From: Rachicladosporium sp. CCFEE 5018
Lineage: Eukaryota; Ascomycota; Dothideomycetes; Cladosporiales; Cladosporiaceae
Length of the DNA stretch: 64,000 bases
Direction of reading: 5' to 3'
Assembly (NCBI GenBank): GCA_002077045.2
Contig: KZ111165.1
Coordinates: 299,070-363,069, forward strand
Positions 1-9,826 of the stretch are shown here, one piece after another. Numbering within the stretch: the first letter of the stretch is position 1; every line of letters begins with the position of its first letter. Below the pieces are notes generated by a model. It made no database searches. It saw only the letters and a program-made list of their open reading frames with translations, and was not told the DNA's origin. A program made the translations under genes and the position numbers.

Positions 1-119
1 ACACTATGAAGACAGGTGGTTCAGGGAGTCTTGCAAGTCTCTGCAGCCCTAGATAATGTTCCCGTTCAGGTGAACTGTCTTTCGTGCCTGAATATCGCAC
101 GACCAACAGCTCTCGCCCG

Positions 120-1382
120 TCAAGGCGACACCACTGGCCGATCAACCAGCGCTTCCAAGTCCCGAATCCTGCCCTGCTGAACTGCTGATTGAGCTCGCAA
201 GTCATGGCCTTCCCGGGCCAAGTCCCTGACCATCTGCTCCAGATCCCGTATCCTTCGCTTCCTGAGCAAAAGCTCGGCATCTTTGACCTCCGTGCATTCG
301 TCAATATCTGTTCTCACGGCCAGAGAGTGTAGAGACGAAGTCAGCTGGTCGGGCTCGTAGCCTGAGTCGAGCTTGAGGGCAGGCTTGATGAGTGGCAAGA
401 GTGGTGCGCTGGGCTGCAGCCTTCCAAGTGACGGCGGAGGGAAGGTGAAGACCAGTGCCCTGACCTCGATACTCTCTCGCTGTGGAGCGTTGGCTGGTAT
501 CGATTCGGGCGGTAAGTCGAAAGCAGTATGCAAGCAGATCTTGGCGTCCAAGCTCTCATCGGAATCGAAGTTCTTGAACAGTATCATATCGTCCGGACTG
601 TGATTGCTCAGGTAGTACCATTCGAAGCCAGGTCGATACTGCACAACACCCATCGTGTCCCAATACGCCCCCGTGTCTGCCCTCCGTCTATCACATTCCC
701 GTACATCACCAGCTCTCAAACTTGCCCCGCTCGCCACAGCAAGCCCACAGTCAAAGACAGGATGCTTTATCGGCCGCCATAGGTTTATAAGACGACAGCG
801 GCCGCGGAGTAGAAACTCGGCTTTCATGTCTGTCAGTTGCTGGATTTTCTCCAGGGCCGAGGAGGGCGTGTTGTCGGTGTGGACTTGTCTTGCGAAGGGG
901 TTCGAGGAGAGGCCTTCGGATGTGCGAGAGCCGGAGGGTAGGGCGTGGCGGGTTCGGAGGTCGTAGAAGAGGATCTCGTCGCAGCCATCCACATTTTCGC
1001 GTAGCACGTGATCTAGTTCCGAGAGATAAGACGATGTTAGATCACTTTGCGAAGTCCATGCTGAGAAGTCGGTGGGCGCGTGGACGTACCGGAAGCCATG
1101 GGTGTCCAGAGAAAAGTCTTGAAAGTGATCCAGCACATCGTGGAGGATTTCGGGCGGGCCTGAAGTGAGTTGCACATTCGAAAGGTGCGCTGTGGTGGCG
1201 AAGTTTGGCGTTACCTGGAGGGGCTTGATGTGGTCGTACAGTGGATCTTTGGCGAGATACCGGAGCGTGACTTCGATGTCCTGAGGTTTGTGGCTCGCGA
1301 TGGATTCGATGACAATCTTGCCGGAGCCTGGGTACCCCGTCTCAGCGGCAGCTTTTGGGCCATCTCTGCAGGGGTTCGACAT
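120..1382 (-). CDS. AsaB/CmcJ-like hydroxylase/desaturase family protein with coiled-coil tail
   Basis: A single open exon of 420 residues starting at an ATG. Residues 160-315 carry the marks of the fungal AsaB/GA4-desaturase/CmcJ-like oxygenase family: an HTD at 168-170, the signature NLWRPI at 200-205, WYYLSN near 255-260, LHTAFD at 284-289 and RESIEVRALVF at 302-312. The HxD plus the later His suggest a non-haem Fe(II) site, with the conserved Arg as a possible co-substrate ligand; this is family knowledge, not proven here. Members oxidise small molecules, often in secondary metabolism, but the substrate cannot be read. Odd point: from about residue 320 there is a ~100-residue extension whose last 50 residues are charged and heptad-like (LLLRKRRIRDLEQ), unusual for enzymes that normally end soon after the RESIEVRA motif. 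No biosynthetic cluster partners are visible nearby. Confidence 0.8.
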   Translation of the reverse strand: MSNPCRDGPKAAAETGYPGSGKIVIESIASHKPQDIEVTLRYLAKDPLYDHIKPLQVTPNFATTAHLSNVQLTSGPPEILHDVLDHFQDFSLDTHGFRYVHAPTDFSAWTSQSDLTSSYLSELDHVLRENVDGCDEILFYDLRTRHALPSGSRTSEGLSSNPFARQVHTDNTPSSALEKIQQLTDMKAEFLLRGRCRLINLWRPIKHPVFDCGLAVASGASLRAGDVRECDRRRADTGAYWDTMGVVQYRPGFEWYYLSNHSPDDMILFKNFDSDESLDAKICLHTAFDLPPESIPANAPQRESIEVRALVFTFPPPSLGRLQPSAPLLPLIKPALKLDSGYEPDQLTSSLHSLAVRTDIDECTEVKDAELLLRKRRIRDLEQMVRDLAREGHDLRAQSAVQQGRIRDLEALVDRPVVSP

Positions 1383-2156
1383 GTTCTGGACTTAGCTGAA
1401 GCTTTGCGACTCGTCGCCCTCCGTGCGATTCTTGCAAGGCTTCTCGACTGAGTATAGAGATACTTCACCTGCGTTTCCGGAACAGTCCCCGACTAGCGGT
1501 CAGGGTTGAAGATAAGGCTGCAGCTGCAGCTATTGACTGAATCCAAGTGGCCGGGCTCTCGAAGGTCCCAAAGAGACGCAGGTTATTCGCAGCGCTGTTG
1601 ACATGAATTGATGGGAAGTGATAGATGCATAAAGGAGCAGGATGGGAAGTAACTCAGACGACAACATAACTCAGCATCGTACTGTACCCTTGTGGTCAAG
1701 AGCGGCGTTGTCTAGATTGACCGTCGACCATGCCTGCGCGCGCCAGTCACTATCAACTCCGTTGTTGACAGCGGTCGCGTTGATGTGGTGTGGGTAGCTT
1801 CGTGGGCACTATCACTTCTGCTGCGTTCAAGAGCGTGTCGTCAGGGTCGATAGGCCCTGTCCGCGAGGCATCACAGGGCTCATGACGGCAGTGCAGCGTG
1901 GACGACATGATGAGTCAAACCTCTCTGTATGTCGTTCTGAGTCGATCGGTCGTCAGGGCTCGGAGTCATTGTATGTGGTCATGTATGATGCTACCTTACT
2001 TAGTCAAAGAAGAGAGGAATGCGCGTCGCGTGAAGAGCTTCGACTGCAACGCCAAGAAGCAATCGTCAACACCTCCTCAATGCATGCCTGAGTTATTGCT
2101 GGTACCATTCTCGTTGCTGCTCTTTCGCACTACTTTCTGGCTATTCAGAGACGAGC
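1383..2156. other. Intergenic, divergent promoter region
   Basis: About 770 bases between two divergent genes. It holds only short open frames without recognisable domains. I see no RNA gene or repeat. It presumably contains the promoters of both neighbours. Confidence 0.5.
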
Positions 2157-3765
2157 ATGGCTGCCCCGTCTAGTCGTCTGCCGTCAACTCGGCGACCTGC
2201 CGGTGCAGGTGCTGGCAGAAGTCGGCCGGTGTCGATGATCGAGGTACCCTCCGAACCTCCCTAGGACCAGTCAATGGCGCTGAGACCATCGATAGCCGAA
2301 CTTTGGGGCACTGTCTGCTCCTCAAGACGCGCCAACATCGCGCTCGATGAAGAGAAGAAGCTTGTTGCCACAGCTGTCCAGGACAAGCTCGGCAGAACAT
2401 GCAACCCCCGGCATTGAGTCGGTGGACGAAGATGTGGAAGATGGAGGTGGTGGGTATCAACCCGCTGTACCAGGCGATCGGTCGCCTAGAGATTCGCACT
2501 ATGCCGACCAAAGGGCCATGCCTCCACCGCCTACGAAGATGGCTCGGCCGAGACCTATGTCCATGATGGTGCCCAGTACCGCAGGCACGCAGCTGGGTCG
2601 AGCACCCTCAGTACGAACGCACGCGCGTACACAGTCGAAGGACAGCAACGCATCGTCTACAGGAGTGTCCTCGGCTGCTGCAATCGCCCGCCAGCCTGCT
2701 CAAGATACCGTCCCCAAGCGTTCATCTTCCATTCGGCAGCCTGCGAGTGCCTCAGGCTTAGCCCGTACGTCGAGCATCCGCGCTCCGCAGTATCAGATTC
2801 CCACCCGCACGAGCAGTGCGGCAATATCGACAGCCTTGAAGCGCGCCTCCACTATCTCGACCTCATCGCAGTCATCTCTCCCATCGCCCCTGTCGCCACG
2901 CAAACCACCAGCAGAAAGTCATCCTCAATCCCGGCTACAAGCCCTGCAACCACCAGGCAAGCCCTCCTTCAATACTTACCAACAGCACTTCTCGCCCGCC
3001 AAGTCAGCACTCCCGAAGCCACCATTACCCCATCACATCAAGCCTTTGCCCGCTGAGTCTACAAAGGAACAGGACCCTGAGTCCGCACGCCAGGACCTGC
3101 ATCTCCTGCACCTCTCGCTTCTTCACTCCACTTCTTTCGCCACGACGCGAGCCTACAAAGCTAGCGCCGAGCGTCAGCTAGGCGCCCGGCATGCCAAGCT
3201 TCGCACTGCTCTTATTCCGCTACGCGAACGAGAAGCAGAAGAGGCGAAGCAGGAGAATCTTGCTGCACTGCTAGCATGGAACGATGATCCAACGGAGCTA
3301 GTAGCCGACCTGCAAAGCCTCGCGCGCATTCATCGGGATGTTGAAGCTCTCCTGTCAACACGGTATGCCGATCTAGTAGCGCAATTCGAAACTTGGCTGG
3401 AAGACGCCATGGCCGTATCTGAAGTCAGTCATGACAACGGCCGCGAATTCGTAGACCCGCTACCAAGGGAGTGGAAGGACGCGCACACCTCTATCGCCCT
3501 ACAGGTTCGGGCTTTGCAAAGAGGACTGGCGACTTTGCCACCTGCTCCATCTGTGCCTGAGGATGGCGAAGAGGAGGTCGTGACCGGACTACATCGCTTG
3601 CTCGAGACGTGTCATAAGCTCGTTGACAAGACGCTGAAGGAAATGGAGATCATGCGTGACATAGAGGCGAAGGTGCTTGAGGGCGAGGAGAGGCGGGTGC
3701 AAAGCATGGTTGGAAGCTTGCGGCTCGGGGATGTTGAGAAGTTAGGTGGCAAGGAGGAGGTCTGA
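2157..3765 (+). CDS. Conserved fungal protein, disordered basic N-terminus and C-terminal helical domain (possible HAUS8/QWRF-like augmin subunit)
   Basis: Two-exon model: exon 1 2157-2243 (MAAPSSRLPSTRRP...), intron 2244-2295 ending in GATAG, exon 2 2296-3765, phase 0, giving 518 residues. The first ~270 residues are rich in Ser, Pro and Arg and look disordered. The last ~230 are helical and begin with a QDLHLLHLSLLHSTSF-like segment that recalls the QWRF/HAUS8 motif of augmin, a gamma-tubulin recruiter at spindle microtubules. That assignment is an inference from pattern only and could be wrong. The basic N-terminus would fit microtubule binding. The homology to copy B begins inside this gene at 3289. 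Compared with the fragment after the gap, copy A lacks 14 bases just before its stop, so it ends ...GGKEEV while the other allele runs 10 residues further. An internal ATG at 2347 is an alternative start. Confidence 0.65.
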
Positions 3766-4029
3766 GGTAGAAGGAGCCTGACTTTGGTAAAGTCGCGAGT
3801 GTATGAACACATCACGTCACGCACCTTCAGGCTGGATCGGATACCAATGATTCAGAGGATGTGAGTGTCTAGGTATCACAGATACCATCACATTCCTGCG
3901 TGAAGTATACGACCTACATACACCATCGCTCAAAACTAAACATCATTTCCCAAATGCAATACCCACCTCCCCTTCGTATATTCCAATAAGACCATCCCAG
4001 CCTGTGCATCCATGTGCTCATCATTGTTC

Positions 4030-5802
4030 TCAGAAACACAGCGCGACATGCGACTGCAGCCTCTCAATCTCCCTCTCCGCCCTCGCCCGCCTCTCCTCCA
4101 AGCTGAGCTCTTTGCTTATACCCGTGCCTCGTACAAGTACCGGCCGCTTCCTGCTCATGATAGAAAACACCTTCGCCGACTCCATACCTCCCTCTCCAGC
4201 TTGCTCGAGTGGTGTGATCACGTCCTCCTCTCCACTCAGCCAACCCTCCCGCGAGGAGCCGGGCGTATCCAGCACAGTGCGCGAGGAATCAGAGTTGCTG
4301 CTCTGCCTCGTCAAGCGCTCCAAACCCCGCCGATCGTCTTCTGGCTCTTCTTCGACTTCCTCAGCCTGCCGATCCAGTAGCTCGACGCGCTCTGCGATCA
4401 CCTCTGCCGGTGCGTGATAGAGCGTGTAGCTCGGTGGCTGCAGGACCCATGGCTCCATCTCACCTCGCCGCCAGTTGATCACGCAGCGCGTGCCATTGTG
4501 CTGCATTATCACGTCGGTTGCTCGGATGGCGTTTGCTGGCAGGAGGGGCAGGCAGCGGCGGGTGTAGCGGAGGGCTTGGGAAGCGGATGTCGGGTGGTGA
4601 GGGTGCCATTTGCCATCATTGGAGTCAGGTGGTAGGGAGGTGGGCGCGGGTACTGATGGCGTGGAGACGGAGGACGTGGAGCGAGATGGCGTTGGTCGAG
4701 CTGTCTGTGGAGTGGAGTGGGTTTCGCGGAGGGTGGAGAAGTCGATTTCGTCTTCTTCGCGAGTCGGAGAAGGAGGCGGTGGATTCGATGTTGTTTGCTC
4801 TAGGAGAGTGTCGGTCTGCGCTTCTGGCTGTGTGCCATTCTCAGCAAACCCAGGGTACATCTCCCTCAGTATCCTCTCTTGCTCTGCCACAGCCGCTGCA
4901 TCCGCCTCGCCAGTACCAGTGAAGACCGCCCTATGTCTTCTCCGCCGTCGCGGCACTGTACATTGTCGCGGTATACTCCGCTCATCGATCTGAGGCGCAA
5001 TGTCGATACCTGCACTGATCGCGCTGACAGCGTCAATAATCTTCGCCTCGCTCGGGTCCGCGAACAAGAGTTGCTCGGCTTCCACCCTTAGGCGGAAGAT
5101 CGTCTGTTTCTCCGCCTTGAAAAGCGATGCATCTTTCTTCCAGGCCTGCTGGCGGAGTGGCGCCGGAACGAGATGAGCCAGTCTCGTCTGCGGCACGAGC
5201 ACAGTGTGGGTAGCATCTGTCGCTAGGCCAATCTCCGCATGTTGCAGAGTATAAGATATGATGAGCTTGCCGGGTCCGGAGTCTTTGGTGCGGTGGAGAG
5301 ATAAGAGCGTGCCCTGGAGAATGAGGTAGACTTCTCGCCATTGCGATTCAAAGACTGTGGCTGACTCGAGTGGATTGAGTGACTCGATGTTCATGAGCAG
5401 GCGAGCTTGGTGCGAGACGGTGCAACTGTATGTTGGAAGCACATCGCTACATGGTCGACCCACAGCAGGCAGGAGATATCGCATGGCGGTGGCATAATTT
5501 GGTGGATCATCTGTCGCAGCTGTGCAGACCGTCTGGAAAGAGTTGTAGTGACTTTGCGCTCGCCTTGAGCCGCGATCCTCCGATGAGGTCGTCATGCCGT
5601 TCACGTTCGCCGGTCGTCGCGGAGGAGCAGGTTGGTCCAGCCAGCCTTCCACTCCTAGCAATGACACAGCCAAGGGCGTGAGTATCGGTCCTTGGGCTGT
5701 AGGTGATGCCGTGGGTCTAGCAGGTGCCGTCTGGGATCGATGGAATCGCATCCTGCGTTGTCGTTGGGGAGGAGCCGCTTGTTGCGCTTCGTCGGTCGCC
5801 AT
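4030..5802 (-). CDS. PH-domain protein, copy A
   Basis: A single 590-residue exon with an ATG start. Residues about 130-268 fit a fungal pleckstrin-homology fold: strand-rich text including WREVYLILQGTLLSLHR at 155-171, an IISYTLQHAEIG strand pair, and a closing helix FADPSEAKIIDAVSAISAGID. A basic run RRRRRH follows at 285-290. The flanks are Pro/Ser/Thr-rich and disordered, and the C-terminus is a short charged helix. PH domains bind phosphoinositides or protein partners at membranes; the ligand is unknown here. It converges on the helical protein to its left with a 264-base 3' spacer. Copy B is 592 residues, differing mainly in a Pro-rich linker near residue 315. Confidence 0.8.
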   Translation of the reverse strand: MATDEAQQAAPPQRQRRMRFHRSQTAPARPTASPTAQGPILTPLAVSLLGVEGWLDQPAPPRRPANVNGMTTSSEDRGSRRAQSHYNSFQTVCTAATDDPPNYATAMRYLLPAVGRPCSDVLPTYSCTVSHQARLLMNIESLNPLESATVFESQWREVYLILQGTLLSLHRTKDSGPGKLIISYTLQHAEIGLATDATHTVLVPQTRLAHLVPAPLRQQAWKKDASLFKAEKQTIFRLRVEAEQLLFADPSEAKIIDAVSAISAGIDIAPQIDERSIPRQCTVPRRRRRHRAVFTGTGEADAAAVAEQERILREMYPGFAENGTQPEAQTDTLLEQTTSNPPPPSPTREEDEIDFSTLRETHSTPQTARPTPSRSTSSVSTPSVPAPTSLPPDSNDGKWHPHHPTSASQALRYTRRCLPLLPANAIRATDVIMQHNGTRCVINWRRGEMEPWVLQPPSYTLYHAPAEVIAERVELLDRQAEEVEEEPEDDRRGLERLTRQSSNSDSSRTVLDTPGSSREGWLSGEEDVITPLEQAGEGGMESAKVFSIMSRKRPVLVRGTGISKELSLEERRARAEREIERLQSHVALCF

Positions 5803-6816
5803 GTTGGCCGGATCGCGCGGTCAAGTGATAAGTAGACTGGGTCAGCGTCCAGCTGGCTCGCAGTGGTGAACGACAGGATACCAGCTGATGTACGCCGTGG
5901 CCTAACGTGGCGTGAGATCCGTTTGCTCGCCGACTCCGAAGCTACCCGTAAACAACTACACGCGCATTGCTTGCGGCAAATGACAGGAAACAGTCAATAC
6001 AAGGGATACATAATAGTCCCGGTCCCGTGAATGTAGATTCGCGATTGAATTCAGCTCCAGCCCAGATGAGCAAGGTCTTGATGAATGCGCGGCCCTGCAG
6101 CGGGGAGGCGTTGTACACAAGTCCGAAGAGGTGCGTGATGGTGTTCCAGATGCGGTCTCAATGTTCGTGCATGATGTACCGCGGTACCGGTCTTGGGTGC
6201 AGTAGCGGGGCCAAAGGGAAGTCTGAGCAGAGAAGAGTGATTTTGATCAATGATGAACTCGTACCGTGATCGAAAGCACAGCAAAGAGTGTCGGACTGCA
6301 CAGTGGAATGTCTGACAGCTGTGAACGTGGAAGTTCAGGCCAGCCTCACGTCTCATCCATACCGGAGTAGGAGGGAGATCGCTCCAGCCCTGGGCGGGCC
6401 CAGACTCTTGCGGGTCTTGCCAAGCGTTATCTGTGCAGGATGCTAGCGGATAATCATAGCGAAACGCCACGAGGTCAAATGCGGAGGCTCGACCGGGGCA
6501 CTGTTGTGATCACATGCCCGGACTGATAGCCAAACGGCCGACGGAGAGCACAGTACATCTTTGCAGTACGAACACCAGCACTCACGACTTTGACGACATC
6601 ACGAAGTGTCCTTCGAAATGGTTCGAGAAGGAAGCTTACTGTGCGGCGTCTTCAGCCCTGCGGGCTGGTCCTGCACGGGCATGCAATTCATCTACTGTAT
6701 CGAAAAGCGCGGCTGCCCGGCCCTCTTCGCCATCATCCAGACATGAGGCATGATCTCGCATCCTTTCGAGGAGACATCTACAATCGTGACCGAACGCCGT
6801 TTCCGAATTCAAAGAC
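5803..6816. other. Intergenic ~1 kb with a doubtful small minus-strand ORF
   Basis: Between the PH gene start and the 3' end of the C2H2 gene. On the minus strand at about 6350-6480 a frame reading ...FRYDYPLASCTDNAWQD... is shared with copy B (27780-27906) and is followed by a GTGAGG donor-like site. Another frame near 6085-6160 (RIWNTITHLFGLVYNASP) changes only at silent positions between copies. I could not find an ATG or a splice model that works in both copies, so no gene is called. Confidence 0.4.
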
Positions 6817-8594
6817 CTACCCATCACCTGCAGTACCGGTCCTGCGCCGTCTCGCCTTCCCGTTACCATCAGCTCGCTTCTCCAGCACTTCCCTGAGCCG
6901 CAGGTCGTCGGATTGCTTGTCACTGTGATGTACCTTGACGTGTCTAAGCGATCACATGTCAGTCTCGAATCCGGCGTCAATCAGTGCAGCGGTACTTACC
7001 TCTGCAGATTGTCCGGTCGTGGGTACTTGTGCTCTCGATCCGTACAGAACGGGCACACATAGCCGGGGCTCTCGTGAACAAGACGATGCCGGATCATCTC
7101 GTTCTTGCGCTTGAAGCCCTTGCCTCCTGCGGCGCGTACGCAGCCATCGACAGGGCAGTAGTGCGGTCTCGAAGGACTGTGAACATGCTTGTGGGAGCTA
7201 GGACTCGGTCAATATAGAACAATACAGTAGAGATGGTGTGACACTCACGTGAGTAAGTACTGTGTCTGAAATGGAGCGGCTGTGCAGCCGACCTCGTCGC
7301 AAGTGTATGGTCCGTAAAGCATATGAGGAGGTGGAGGAGCCATGCCCTGTGGGAGTGGCAGCATGGGCGCTACACCAGGCGGTCGCGGAGTCCCATCTGG
7401 AAGTTGGGCTTGATCGATCGGTGTTGTGTTTGCAGTGCTGTAGCCATCCGTGCTCGAGCCGGCGTAGCCATTGTGACTTTCACCGCTTGATGAGGCAGAC
7501 GGCAGTACTGGCATCGGTGGTGGCGGATCCTGAACGTTCGAGGCCCGCCGGTGTGGGAAGCTGCCGTAGTCTGGTGTCTGAGCGTATGGGCGTGGCGAGG
7601 GGTGCGGGTAGGGACTGTCGCCCATTGTACGCGTACCAATCGTGCTTGTCGGCGAACGTGCATCGAATGGATGAGGATAGTACGCCTGCGGTGAAGCCTG
7701 CATGCTCGCAGGATACTGCTGGTGGTGGGCGAAGTTTGGCGATAACGGTGTCGCAGAAGTTGTAGAGCCTATCGATTGACTGTGATGGCGAGCATATGGC
7801 TGTTGGTTCGTGTCCGCCTTCTGCATTGCAGCTTCGGCAAGCTCCGACAGGCGTGCAGCTTCTCCAAGGCGTGCAACTTCTCCAAATGACTGGCGGAAGG
7901 AGGGCAGAGTGTTCGCTGAGTTCACGACAGGTGAAGTGGTCTCATTCAGCGGCGGCCCGTCCCTTGGCGCGCCTGCGGATTGTGAGTGAAGTCTGTCGTG
8001 TCTGCCAATCTGGTCATCCTCGTCATGTGACTGAGTAGTCTCTAATTTGAGCGGAGGCGCTGAAGACATCTTTGCGCAGCTAGGAGATCTCGAGCCATCG
8101 CTCTGCGCCGAATCGATCCGGCTGACTTTATTTCTGGTCACCAAGTCGGTGCTTTGCCCACGCTTTTCGAGCACAGGTCTATCTGTGCCAGCAGAGTGAC
8201 TGGGCTCTACGCCATGAGCTTCGCCTGTTGCTGTGGCATCGACGGCAGCTCCTCCACTGGATGGCTGTGCGCTCATCTCACTACGCCTATCAGTGCGAAT
8301 GTGCGCCGGCGGTGGAGTGTCGCCAGAGTCGATGGTGGACTCCCCCCGCACTGGAGGGCTGGCAGCTTGCCCCCGTGCGCTGTACCGATTCGTCTCTAAT
8401 TCCAGACCAGGCCGGTGCTCGTGAGGATCGATCAGAATATTGAGACCGGGGTCAACGAAATCAGAGGTAGGTGAGACAGACTGCGGCTCTGCTGACCTCT
8501 TCGATTCCCCCCTCGGTTCGGTACGTATGGCTCGTAATTCTTCGTGATGCGGGAGATAGTCCTGGTCTTGGAAGATCTCGACGTCAACAGACAT
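6817..8594 (-). CDS. C2H2 zinc-finger protein, putative transcription factor, copy A
   Basis: Three exons on the minus strand: 8594-7249, 7197-7000 and 6943-6817, with GTGAGT and GTAAGT donors and TAG acceptors, 556 residues. Both introns interrupt the finger region. Joined, the C-terminus reads CDEVGC...YLLTSHKHVH (first finger), HYCPVDGC...KGFKRKNEMIRHRLVH (second), then YVCPFCTDREHKYPRPDNLQRHVKVHH (third, written here across positions 7060-6925), followed by a basic tail ending RRRRTGTAGDG. The first ~430 residues are Ser/Pro/Gln-rich and disordered, typical of fungal DNA-binding regulators. Nuclear action is inferred from the family. The N-terminal half is far more diverged from copy B than any neighbour, while the fingers are almost unchanged. 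Confidence 0.85.
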
Positions 8595-9826
8595 CCAGAG
8601 CGGCGGATATGCCTTGGACTAATCGCAAGGTGGAGAATGTCGCGCGATCGCACGCTGTTACGGCGATACCTTGCCCGTCCGCGCGACGAGGATCTTGCCC
8701 CTCGTAATAGGTTCCTACCCGGACCAGGTACTATTGCCGATAGAGTGTCGCGCGGCGCGGGCAGCCTTGCTTGAAACCGCGTGAGTGGTCCGCTCACCGA
8801 CAGATCGACAAGGCTGCGCAAGATACAGCGTTGTTGAGCCGCAATAATGTCAGGGCCAGCGCACGATTACACGATGGTCGCGGGATAAGCTCCAGAGCTC
8901 CACAGAATGAGGCTCAGCGACACCGTAAAGGCGAGGTCAGCTCGGCTGTCGGTTGCGCCCGTACGAGGAGATTTGGCAGAAACAAGCAAAGGTGGCCTGA
9001 GCAGAGCGTTCAAGATTGTGGAGGCTCTGTAGCTCGATATCAAGTTCGCAATACGCGGTATGTGGACAAGGTTCGAGACGGAGAAGGTCTGGCCGCGAGG
9101 TATGGAGGGGAACCTGGCAGCGGATCACTTTCTGTAACCTCACTGCTTCTCCAGACAAGCAGCTTCGAGCGTGGAGCTGTGTCAGACAGAGGCTTGCATG
9201 CGAAGGATTCCTGGGGGTCGTAATTGGCTAGGGTATTCTCCGTACAGCTCCCCTCCTTTGAGGCTAATAGCCTTTTGCGGCTCAGCACACTGCTGTCGGG
9301 CGGTTCGTTCGATGATTGCGAGAATTGCGACTTCTTACGGCGCAGTATTTAGCGGCACAGGATGGGACTGTACAATTGCGGTCGCCTTGTGAGAGTTCAA
9401 CCTCGGAAGATTACCATCCGTCTCGACTCCCAAGCCTCTCTGCACAAAAGCGCGGGGACGGAGTTATCCCCGGTAACAATACGGGTGCACCACCTGAACA
9501 ACACACAGCGCCCAAGTCGATGGCGACAACAACCTGTCGAGGTCTCAAGGTCAACGGATGAGACTGAGACTCGCCGACGCTGAAATATCTATCGATCTTG
9601 CTGCCGTCCGCCCGCATTCTGCACTTGCCAGGCAGGCTGATGGCATTCTAACGGTCCTCACGGACCACCACATCCTCTCACTCTCGCGTCATCAAGCCAA
9701 CAGTAACACGATACTCAGATCACTGTTGCATATAGAACGGCGCTGATCGAAGAGGGTCACGACGTAGGTACTGACACGCATCGATCTTTCCCGTCGTTGT
9801 CCACAAGCATTCTGACAGATCCCTGG
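8595..9826. other. Divergent promoter region, ~1.2 kb
   Basis: Lies between the divergent C2H2 and DHH genes. Much of it is conserved with copy B (30017-31252), although it contains no convincing coding frame; long regulatory DNA for the C2H2 gene is a plausible reading. I see no RNA gene or repeat. Confidence 0.45.

Noticed and set aside
120..1382. A secondary-metabolite cluster around the oxygenase
   Set aside because: No synthase, transporter or dedicated regulator lies next to it in the window; only 119 bases are visible on its left.
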